A program made the position numbers and the translations under genes. Positions 54,943 through 62,565 of a stretch of DNA of 64,000 nucleotides are shown here, one piece after another (the first letter of the stretch is position 1; every line of letters starts with the position of its first letter). Source of the stretch: Microbacterium oleivorans (GTDB taxonomy: Bacteria; Actinomycetota; Actinomycetes; Actinomycetales; Microbacteriaceae). The notes beneath the pieces are model-generated. The model saw only the letters and a list, made by a program, of their open reading frames with translations, ran no database searches and had not been told where the DNA came from. The stretch is from the NCBI RefSeq assembly GCF_013389665.1, contig NZ_CP058316.1, positions 2,232,001 through 2,296,000 on the forward strand, written 5' to 3'.

Positions 54943-56493
54943 TCAGCCTCGCGCGCGGCGAGCCCGGCGTCCCTCCGGCACGAACGCGGCCTCGGTCGTC
55001 GGGGTCGTGAGCGCCGTGGCGGGCGTCGCCGGCACGAGCGTCGCGGTCGCGGTGGCAGCGGCGGGCGAGAGCTCGGGCGACGCGGCGTCATCGGCACGGT
55101 AGTAGGTGCCGGTGTACTGGTAGCCGTAGTACGCGGCGCCGCTGCCCTTGCGGGGAACGCGGTTGAGGACGACGCCGAGCGCCCGCCCGCCCGCGCGCTC
55201 GAGGTTCTGCTGCGCCTTCTTGAGCGCGTCGAACGTCGTGCGCCCCACCGTCGTGACGATGATGGCGCCGTCGGTGCGGTTGGCGAGCACCGCGGCGTCG
55301 GTCACCGGGATGAGGGGTGGGGCGTCGACGATGACCACGGCGTCCTCGCTGAGGGCGTGGACGAGGTCGCGCATGCGCTGCGACCCGAGGATCTCGCTCG
55401 GGTTGGGCGGGATCTTTCCCGCAGCGACGACCTGCAACGTGCCGAGGCGGCCGACCGGCTGGGCGACGTCGTCGAACGAGGCGCGTCCGGCGAGGATGTC
55501 GGTGAGGCCGGCGTCGCCGATGAGATGGAAGATCGTGGCGACCATCGGGCGGCGCAGGTCGCCGTCGATGAGGACGACGCGCTGCCCGCTGGCGGCCAGG
55601 GTGATCGCGAGGTTCGCGGCCGTCGTCGACTTGCCCTCGCCCGGCAGGGGGCTGGTGATCACCAGGATGCGCGGGGGGTTGTCGACATCCATGAACTGGA
55701 TGTTCGTGCGCAGCTCGCGCACCGCCTCCGACACCGCGTAGAGGTGCACGTTGCGGCTCGAGGAGGTGTTCGCCCCGTCGAACGGGATGAGGCGGTTGTC
55801 GGCGGTGAACGACTTCTCCTCGGGGATCGCTCCGACCACGTTCAGGCCGGTCTCGCGCTCGACGCCCTCGGCCGAGCGGATGCGGCGGTCGAGGGTGAAG
55901 CGCAGCAGGGCGTAGCCGATGCCGACGACGAGGCCGACGAGCCCGCCGATCGCCAGCGCGAGGCGCACGTTGGGCGAGCTCGGGGTCGAGGGCAACCGCG
56001 CCGAGTCGGCGGTGACGAGGGTGATGCCGGGGTTCACGCCCGTGCCGCCGGACTCGATGCTCTCGATCTCGATCTGCATGCCGCGGATCCAGGCACCGGC
56101 GAGGTCTCGGGCGGCTTCGGGGGTGGGCCCGGTGGCGTCGACCTTGATGACGACGGTGTCGACCGGATTCGACACCGACACGCGGCGCACGAGACTCTCG
56201 GGGCTGACATCGAGGCCGAGCTCGTCGCGGGCGTGCTCACCCACCGCTCGCCACGTGCCCAGGTCGACATACGACTTGACCTTCGATTTGGCGAGGTTGT
56301 CGCTGACGTACGCCGAGCTGCTGTCGGTCTGCCCCTGCGCCTGCGCCGGGGTGACGTAGCCGCTGGCGTCGGCGGTGTAGACCTTGGGCTGCAGCAGCGT
56401 CCACGCGAACGCGACGGCCACCCCGAGCACGATGCACAGCGACAGTGCGACCCAGTGCGCGCGCAGGATGCGCAGATAATCTCTCAGTTCCAT
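54943..56493 (-). CDS. Wzz/BY-kinase polysaccharide chain-length regulator
   Basis: 516 aa. A Wzz-like domain with two membrane helices (about residues 14-34 and 178-199) and a cytoplasmic bacterial tyrosine kinase: Walker A SPLPGEGKST (281-290), Walker A' VLIDGDLRRP (307-316), Walker B VIVDAP (388-393). The C-terminal tyrosine cluster (Tyr456, 457, 459, 461, 465, 466) is the autophosphorylation site type. It controls polymer length and export of capsule or exopolysaccharide. Overlaps the preceding gene by ten bases. Confidence 0.95.
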   Translation of the reverse strand: MELRDYLRILRAHWVALSLCIVLGVAVAFAWTLLQPKVYTADASGYVTPAQAQGQTDSSSAYVSDNLAKSKVKSYVDLGTWRAVGEHARDELGLDVSPESLVRRVSVSNPVDTVVIKVDATGPTPEAARDLAGAWIRGMQIEIESIESGGTGVNPGITLVTADSARLPSTPSSPNVRLALAIGGLVGLVVGIGYALLRFTLDRRIRSAEGVERETGLNVVGAIPEEKSFTADNRLIPFDGANTSSSRNVHLYAVSEAVRELRTNIQFMDVDNPPRILVITSPLPGEGKSTTAANLAITLAASGQRVVLIDGDLRRPMVATIFHLIGDAGLTDILAGRASFDDVAQPVGRLGTLQVVAAGKIPPNPSEILGSQRMRDLVHALSEDAVVIVDAPPLIPVTDAAVLANRTDGAIIVTTVGRTTFDALKKAQQNLERAGGRALGVVLNRVPRKGSGAAYYGYQYTGTYYRADDAASPELSPAAATATATLVPATPATALTTPTTEAAFVPEGRRARRARG

Positions 56494-57440
56494 CTCGGGC
56501 CTCCCGCGTCGGTGTCGTCCATTCGGGCACTCAGGTTGATCGCGCGGACGGCCCGCGGCAGCGACCGCGCCCCGCGCACCCACCGCCGCCCGCGTGCCGC
56601 CATCCGCCCGAGCGCGGTGTCGACGGTCTCGGGTCGGCTGAGCAGCAGGTCGCGGCGGCTGGGCCAGACGGCCTCCCCGGCGATCCGGAGCCGATCGAGA
56701 CCGCGTGCGTCGCGGAGGGCGGCGAACCAGAAATACGACCCGTACGAACCGGATCGCACCCGCTCGCGCCACCGTCTGGCCGGCGCGGAACGCTGCTCGA
56801 GCGGGTCGGCGACGACGGGCACGCCCATCTCGGTGAGAACCTCGAACAGCGTGACCGTCGTTCCCGTTCGCCTCGCGAGCTCGGCCAGGAGGTCGCGCTC
56901 GGACGAGGTCAGCGGCACGCGGCGCAGGTGCTCGAGCTCGGCCGCATGACGCGCCTGGCGCTCGGTCCCGCGCAGGGAGTGCAGGGCCAGCACGATGATG
57001 CTCGCGACCCGGTTCGGCACCGCGCACGAGCGATGACCCAGCGTCAGGCGGTCGTGCTGCGCCCAGAGCGCGTCGAAGGCGATGCTCGGATCGGCCAGCA
57101 TCCCGGGGTAGTGGCGATGCGCGTCGATGTCGCAGGGCCAGCGGTCGTGGAGCAGCGTGCGCGAATGGATGCTCGTCAGCTTGCCGATGAGGGCCGCCGG
57201 CCGCTCGCGCCACCCGCGTGCCAGGATCTCGTCGCAGAGCTGGTCGAACCTGGCCGGTTCGACCAGCACATCGACGTCGGACGAGACCCGCCTGTCCCGC
57301 AGACCCTGGTGCGCGAGCGCCGGCCCCTTGAGGAAGAGGACGCGGATGCCGAGCTCGTCGGCGAGGTGTTGGATCCAGGCGTGCCCGAGCTCGACACCGC
57401 TGTGCAAAGCGAGTATCTGCGCTGAATCGTGTGCGGGCAT
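56484..57440 (-). CDS. nucleotidyltransferase-fold protein (PF14907 type)
   Basis: 318 aa. VLFLKGPALA and SSDVDVLVEP contain the GxxxP and DxD motifs of the large uncharacterised nucleotidyltransferase family often found beside polysaccharide or RiPP genes. It overlaps the BY-kinase gene by ten bases, so the two are coupled. The substrate is unknown. ATG 57440 begins the domain directly. Confidence 0.85.
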   Translation of the reverse strand: MPAHDSAQILALHSGVELGHAWIQHLADELGIRVLFLKGPALAHQGLRDRRVSSDVDVLVEPARFDQLCDEILARGWRERPAALIGKLTSIHSRTLLHDRWPCDIDAHRHYPGMLADPSIAFDALWAQHDRLTLGHRSCAVPNRVASIIVLALHSLRGTERQARHAAELEHLRRVPLTSSERDLLAELARRTGTTVTLFEVLTEMGVPVVADPLEQRSAPARRWRERVRSGSYGSYFWFAALRDARGLDRLRIAGEAVWPSRRDLLLSRPETVDTALGRMAARGRRWVRGARSLPRAVRAINLSARMDDTDAGGPRWN

Positions 57441-57593
57441 ACCGGTCTCGGGTCGGAGGTCACCTCATTATGCCGACCCCGCCCGCCGCCGCTTCAGCGT
57501 CCTGGCGACACATGCCGGCGCAGATCGGCGTCTGTGCGACATGATCGCGCGTCCCAACCGTCTTCATGCGACATCCGAGGTCGGCATCCGGTC

Positions 57594-57743
57594 TCACCGC
57601 GGGTTGAGCAGCAGGGCCGCGATGAAGATCCCCAGCGCGAGGATGACCAGGACGACGCCCAGCATCGCCCAGCCGGGCAGCCCGCCGTGGTCCTGCGTCC
57701 ACCAGGACTGCTCGCCGTAGTCCGATCGTCGTGTTCGCTTCAT
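57594..57743 (-). CDS. 49-aa membrane protein
   Basis: 49 aa with a basic, aromatic start (KRTRRSDYGEQSWWTQDHG) and one hydrophobic helix (MLGVVLVILALGIFIAALLL). TACGGT (57756-57751) lies seven bases before the ATG, suggesting a leaderless mRNA. Function unknown. Confidence 0.55.
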   Translation of the reverse strand: MKRTRRSDYGEQSWWTQDHGGLPGWAMLGVVLVILALGIFIAALLLNPR

Positions 57744-57843
57744 GGGCGCAACCGTACGCGCGCCTTGGCTCCGGCAGGTGTCCGGCGCGTTACGCCTGTG
57801 AGCACGGTCGAGAGACGGCTCCGCCGGCCGCGTGTGCTCGTCG

Positions 57844-58569
57844 TCACCGGATCTGTTCGGCGACCCCGTCTCGCACGCGGTCGTGGGTGTGCCGCACGAA
57901 GGCCGCGTAGCCGCCCGGGGTCCGTCCCACGAACCTGCCGGAGGTGACGACCTCGTTCTCGTCGGTGGCGATCACCCGGGCGCCGGCCGCATGGACGGCA
58001 CGGACGAGCTCGACGTCCTCGTGCTCGTCGAGGTCGGGGAAGCCGCCCGCGTGACGATAGACGTCCGCGCGCATTCCGAGGTTCGCGCCGTGGACGTTGC
58101 CGGGTGGCCGTCCGCGGGGGTGCGTCGCCGTCCAGTGCGCGGCGTGCTCGGCGGTCAGATCGCTGAAATCCGGCCGGACCGTGCCCAGCACCACGTCAGC
58201 TCCCGAGGCGCCGAGGTCGAGCTGGTGGCTGAGCCAGGCGAGCGGCACGACCGAGTCGCCGTCGGTGGTGCTGATCCACGTGTCCTCGGGCGGCGGGTCG
58301 CCCAGCTCGGCGAGCGCGGCGCCGACGCCGACGCGTCGGGCGGTGCCGACCCGCCGCGCCGTGATGCGCACGGTCGTCACCGGCCACGTACGCGCGATCT
58401 CCTCGGAGGCGTCCGAGCAGGCGTCGAGCACCACGACGGCGGCGATGCGAACGCCCGGATGCGTGCGCCGCGCATGATCGAGTGCCGCGGTGAGCCCCGC
58501 GAGGCATCGATCGAGGAGTCCGGCCTCGTCGTGGACCGGGACGACGACCGCCACCGACGTCGGGCTCAC
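57844..58569 (-). CDS. GT2 glycosyltransferase
   Basis: 241 aa, soluble GT-A type. AVVVPVHDEAGLL, DACSDAS, TTDGDSVVP (DxD) and EDVELVRAV fit family 2. No membrane helices, so it glycosylates a small acceptor rather than making a long polymer. GTG 58569 overlaps the deacetylase/methyltransferase stop (GTGA). Third gene of the operon with an acyl-CoA dehydrogenase-like and a PIG-L/methyltransferase protein. Confidence 0.9.
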   Translation of the reverse strand: MSPTSVAVVVPVHDEAGLLDRCLAGLTAALDHARRTHPGVRIAAVVVLDACSDASEEIARTWPVTTVRITARRVGTARRVGVGAALAELGDPPPEDTWISTTDGDSVVPLAWLSHQLDLGASGADVVLGTVRPDFSDLTAEHAAHWTATHPRGRPPGNVHGANLGMRADVYRHAGGFPDLDEHEDVELVRAVHAAGARVIATDENEVVTSGRFVGRTPGGYAAFVRHTHDRVRDGVAEQIR

Positions 58570-59957
58570 GCGAGGATGCCCGTCTCGACGGCCACCGATC
58601 GCGCGGACGGACCGGCATAGACCTCGAGGAGGAAGTCGTCCTCGAGGTGGAGCACCAGGCGCGTGAGCGTCTTCTCGGCGGCGAGCGCGGCGTGGACGCG
58701 ATCGCCCGAGAGCGGATACTCCGCCACCGGATGCCGCCAATGGCAGGCGATCAGGTGACCGTCGGGCGTCAGCGACGAGGTCATGCGTCCCACGGCCGCG
58801 ACGAGATCCGCCTCGCTCCAGTAGTAGCCCACCTCGGAGAGCACGATCAGGTCGTAGGTTCCCGTCGGCCACTCGTGCGGCAGGGCGGCGCGCTCGAGGC
58901 GCACGTCCGCCCGGTCGCCGAGGCGCCGACGCGCCGCCGCGAGCGGCGCGTCGGCGATGTCGAGCGCCAGCAGGTGATCGGTGCGCTCGGCGAGCTGCGC
59001 CGTGAGCGCCCCGGTCGAGCAGCCGAGTTCGAGCCCGCTCCGGTAACGCCGGCGGGGGAGGGACGCGAGGGTCGCCGCCCGCTTGCGCTGCTCGTACCAG
59101 CGCGAGTCGAACCCCCACGGATCGTCGCCGTTGCGGTCGTAGAACGCGTCGAAGAACTCCTGCGGCAGGCTGGGCGCTGATCGCGACGGTCGCACGAAGA
59201 TCTCGAACGGCCGGTCGAAATGGGACTGCATCCCGGCGTGCAGCATGACCTCGTCGCCCGGCGCGGCGGACAGCGGTTCGGTCTGGCTCCGGTGGGCGCG
59301 GGTGGCGGCATCCTTGGCGGCCGTCGACGACGCGTCGAGGCGGACGATCTCGAGGTCGTCCCACGGCGCGTCGGCGGGAAGCCCCCAGTGCCAGAGCCAG
59401 ATGGGGAAGAAGCGGCTGCGCGCCCCGAGCTCGTCGCACACCCCGGCCACGACCTCGCCGACCACGCGGTGGTCGCGGTGCCCGTCCCCGGTCCAGGGCG
59501 CGATGACCAGCGCGTCGCCCGCCGGACTCGCGTCGGCACTCTCCCGCGCGCTCCCGCCGGTGAGGACGGCGTCGCGGACCGCGGCGCGGATCGTGTCGCG
59601 GTGCTCGTCGGTGCGGCCATCGGGCAGGCCGAGGAACACGGTCCGGATCGTCCCGCCGAGTCGGGCCAGGGCCTCCGTCGCCTCGCGGCGGCGAAGGGCG
59701 GCGAGCCGTGCGGGCGTGTAGGTGGGGGAACCGGGATGAGACCCCTCGCCGTCCGTCGCGATGAGGACCGTCACCGGCACGCCGCGGCGCGCGGTGCGGG
59801 CCATGAGCCCGCCCGCTCCGAGCGTCTCGTCGTCGGGATGCGCGGCGACCACGACCAGCCGCTCGACGTCCTCGTCGAGCGGGGCGAGATCGCGGTCATC
59901 GATGGCGGCGCGCCAGACGGCCTCGGGCGTCCCGGGGTCGCGGTGGCTGAAGCTCAC
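58566..59957 (-). CDS. PIG-L deacetylase / SAM methyltransferase fusion
   Basis: 463 aa in two domains. Residues 30-240 are a PIG-L/LmbE-type zinc deacetylase: AHPDDE (39-44), GEGSHPG, and GHRDHRVVG. Residues 265-460 are a class I methyltransferase of the NodS type: ELGCSTGALTAQLAE (SAM site, 310-324), ALDIAD, IVLSEVGYYW. PIG-L enzymes remove N-acyl groups from sugars (as in MshB and glycolipid synthesis), and NodS-type enzymes N-methylate amino sugars. The fusion suggests deacetylation then N-methylation of one substrate, which is an inference. GTG 59957 overlaps the dehydrogenase stop. Confidence 0.88.
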   Translation of the reverse strand: MSFSHRDPGTPEAVWRAAIDDRDLAPLDEDVERLVVVAAHPDDETLGAGGLMARTARRGVPVTVLIATDGEGSHPGSPTYTPARLAALRRREATEALARLGGTIRTVFLGLPDGRTDEHRDTIRAAVRDAVLTGGSARESADASPAGDALVIAPWTGDGHRDHRVVGEVVAGVCDELGARSRFFPIWLWHWGLPADAPWDDLEIVRLDASSTAAKDAATRAHRSQTEPLSAAPGDEVMLHAGMQSHFDRPFEIFVRPSRSAPSLPQEFFDAFYDRNGDDPWGFDSRWYEQRKRAATLASLPRRRYRSGLELGCSTGALTAQLAERTDHLLALDIADAPLAAARRRLGDRADVRLERAALPHEWPTGTYDLIVLSEVGYYWSEADLVAAVGRMTSSLTPDGHLIACHWRHPVAEYPLSGDRVHAALAAEKTLTRLVLHLEDDFLLEVYAGPSARSVAVETGILA

Positions 59958-61024
59958 CACGCGCCGCGCCCGTCCGCGAGATCGCCGCCGATGCGGGCCA
60001 GATCTCGTTCGGCGTGGTGCTGCCGCAGGTACAGCTGCAGATCCGCGGCGCGCCGCGCGTGCTCCTCGTCGGCCACCAGCGGCAGGGGTCCGAGGGCGTG
60101 GTCGGCCTCGTGCAGGGCGGTCTCGGCGGCCTGTGCCACGAGCGTGCGCACGCGTGCGGCGGTGAGCGCCGGGTCGGGCGGTGCGGGGGCGTCGAGTGAT
60201 CGCGCCGCGTCGGCCAGCGCGAGGCGCGCGGCCCACAGCGCGGTGTCGACCCGGGCCAGGTGCACGCGCGAGAGCTGATCGGCTCCGCTGCGCTGAGCCG
60301 CCGCCCGCAGCGGTGCTCGCAGCGCTGCGGCGCCGCCCCACCAGCATGCCGCGACGCCCACTCCGCCGCGGGCGAACCCGGTGCGGCGCAGGTACCAGCC
60401 GGGGTCGCCGACGGTGGCTGCCGGTGCCGCGGCGAAATCGACGGGGGCGCTCACGACCGACGCCAGCCCGCGCGCATGCCAGGGGCCCGGGCGTGGCGAG
60501 ACGCCGTCGGCGCGCAGGTCGACGGCGAAGAGGCGGCGGGTGTCACCTGCCCAGGCGGTCACGAGCGCGTGCGACACGTGTGCGGCGAGCGAGCACCAGG
60601 GCTTGGTGCCCGTGAGGGTCCACCCGTCCCTGCGCTCGTGGGCCTCGAGTCGGACGCCGGCGCCCTCGGCGGCGAAGACGCCCCACGACGACGCCGGACC
60701 CGCGCCGACGCGATCGAGCTCGATGTCGTGCCCGTCGCGGCGGGCCTGATCGAGGATGTCGAGCGCGTCGAGATGCGGCTCGAGGATGCGGGCGGCGGTG
60801 ACGTCGCGCGCCGCGACCGAGGCGAGCAGCTCCCAGTCGTCGACGAGGTCTCGCTCGACCGCTCGCGCGCGGCCGACCGACACCGCCCACGCCAGGGTCG
60901 CGGCGATGTCGACGCCGAACCCGGCCGTGTCGTCGGCCGAGCGCAGCGCGGCGAGCACGGGCGCGCCGACGGTGCGGTCGTCCCTCAGCGAGAGCGCGGC
61001 CGGGTCATCGCTGTCGTCTCGCAT
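59954..61024 (-). CDS. acyl-CoA dehydrogenase-like flavoprotein
   Basis: 356 aa, slightly shorter than typical ACADs (about 380). GTKPWCSLAAHVSHALVTA is the middle beta-domain and the C-terminal helices are present, but the usual catalytic Glu segment cannot be placed with confidence. It could oxidise an acyl group or, like several natural-product ACADs, act on an amino or carrier-bound substrate. ATG 61024 has CATGAT six bases upstream. First gene of the coupled operon. Confidence 0.75.
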   Translation of the reverse strand: MRDDSDDPAALSLRDDRTVGAPVLAALRSADDTAGFGVDIAATLAWAVSVGRARAVERDLVDDWELLASVAARDVTAARILEPHLDALDILDQARRDGHDIELDRVGAGPASSWGVFAAEGAGVRLEAHERRDGWTLTGTKPWCSLAAHVSHALVTAWAGDTRRLFAVDLRADGVSPRPGPWHARGLASVVSAPVDFAAAPAATVGDPGWYLRRTGFARGGVGVAACWWGGAAALRAPLRAAAQRSGADQLSRVHLARVDTALWAARLALADAARSLDAPAPPDPALTAARVRTLVAQAAETALHEADHALGPLPLVADEEHARRAADLQLYLRQHHAERDLARIGGDLADGRGAW

Positions 61025-61099
61025 CGACTCATCATGCCGCGCCGCGAGCCCGATCCGGGCCGCCGCATCCGGAATGCGCGGTCGGGGGTGGCAGGAGGG

Positions 61100-62410
61100 T
61101 CAGGGGCGGCCCATGCCGCGGTAGTCCCAGCCCGCGGCGCGCCAGGCGTCGGCGTCGAGGCAGTTGCGGCCGTCGACGACGATCCGACCCGAGGTGAGGG
61201 TCGCGGCGTGCGCCGGGTCGAGGCCGCGGCGGTACTCGTCCCACTCGGTGACGACGATGACGGCATCGGCGGCGCGCAGGGCCTCGTCGCGGTCCTCGAC
61301 GTAGTTCAGCTGCGGGTGCACGCGGCGGGCGTTCTCGATCGCCTCGGGATCGGTGACGGTGACCCAGGCGCCCAGACCGTGCAGTCGGACGGCGACGTCG
61401 AGGGCGGGGGAGTCGCGGATGTCGTCGCTGTGGGGCTTGAAGGCCGCGCCGAGCACGGTGATGTTCTTCTTGTAGACCGAGCCGTCGAATGCGGCGACGA
61501 CCATGTCGACGGCGCGGTCGCGACGGCGCATGTTGATGGCGTCGACCTCGCGCAGGAAGGCGACCGACTCACCGCGGCCGAGCTCTTCGGCGCGGGCCGA
61601 GAAGGCGCGGATGTCCTTGGGCAGGCAGCCGCCGCCGAAGCCGATGCCGGCGCCGAGGAAGCGACGGCCGATGCGGGCGTCGTGACCGATCGCGTCGGCG
61701 AGGGTGGTGACGTCGGCGCCGGTGACCTCGGCGATCTCGGCCATCGCGTTGATGAAGCTGATCTTGGTGGCCAGGAACGCGTTGGCGGCGACCTTCACCA
61801 GCTCGGCGGTGGCGAGGTCGGTGACGATGAAGGGCGTGCCCTTGGCGACGGAGGGGTGGTAGACCTCGCGCAGGATGTCGGCGGCGCGCTCGCCCTCTTC
61901 TCCGGCGGGGACGCCGGCGACGAGGCGGTCGGGGTCGATCGTGTCCTGCACGGCCCAGCCCTCGCGGAGGAACTCGGGGTTCCACACCAGGGTGGCGCCG
62001 GTGGGGGTGACGCGCTCGGCGAGCGTGGCCGCGGTGCCCACGGGCACCGTCGACTTGCCGGCGACGATGTCGCCCTCCGACAGGTGCGGGATGAGCGCGT
62101 CGACGGCGGCGTTGACGTAGGTCATGTCGGCGGCGTAGCCGTCCTTCTGCTGCGGGGTGCCCACACCGATGAAGTGGACTGCCGCGCCGGCGGCATCCGC
62201 CATGTCGGTCGAGAACCGCAGGCGGCCCGACGCGAGCCCCTCGCTCAGGATCTCCTGCAGGCCGGGCTCGAAGAAGGGCGCCTCACCGCTCGAGAGCGAC
62301 GCGATCTTGCGCTCGTCGACGTCGATTCCGACGACCTCGTGCCCGATGGATGCCATCGCCGCGGCGTGGACCGCTCCGAGGTAACCGCAACCGATAACCG
62401 ACAGACGCAT
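61100..62410 (-). CDS. UDP-glucose 6-dehydrogenase-family protein
   Basis: 436 aa. NAD-binding VIGCGYLGAVHA at the N-terminus, ETSTVPVGTA-type KSTVPVGTA, catalytic Cys in FGGGCLPKDIRAF and the C-terminal GAAFKPHSDDIRDSP. It oxidises UDP-glucose to UDP-glucuronate (or a related NDP-sugar), supplying surface glycan synthesis. Promoter TTTACA (62481-62476), 17-base spacer, TGATAT (62458-62453) on the minus strand gives a ~40-nt leader. Confidence 0.93.
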   Translation of the reverse strand: MRLSVIGCGYLGAVHAAAMASIGHEVVGIDVDERKIASLSSGEAPFFEPGLQEILSEGLASGRLRFSTDMADAAGAAVHFIGVGTPQQKDGYAADMTYVNAAVDALIPHLSEGDIVAGKSTVPVGTAATLAERVTPTGATLVWNPEFLREGWAVQDTIDPDRLVAGVPAGEEGERAADILREVYHPSVAKGTPFIVTDLATAELVKVAANAFLATKISFINAMAEIAEVTGADVTTLADAIGHDARIGRRFLGAGIGFGGGCLPKDIRAFSARAEELGRGESVAFLREVDAINMRRRDRAVDMVVAAFDGSVYKKNITVLGAAFKPHSDDIRDSPALDVAVRLHGLGAWVTVTDPEAIENARRVHPQLNYVEDRDEALRAADAVIVVTEWDEYRRGLDPAHAATLTSGRIVVDGRNCLDADAWRAAGWDYRGMGRP

Positions 62411-62452
62411 GGTGCTCTCTCTCCGCGGACCCGAACGGACCGCCACACCTTC

Positions 62453-62481
62453 ATATCAAGAACCTGTGTCGGACGTGTAAA
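62453..62481 (-). promoter_or_regulatory. promoter of the UDP-glucose dehydrogenase gene
   Basis: TTTACA (62481-62476), 17-base spacer, TGATAT (62458-62453) on the minus strand, 43 bases before the ATG. Confidence 0.65.
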
Positions 62482-62565
62482 CGGCGCCGCGCGCGGACGC
62501 GGCGGTTGTGTCGTGCGATTGCGGCATCCGGCCCCGGGTCGACGGCGCGCGCGTAGCCTCGGAGC

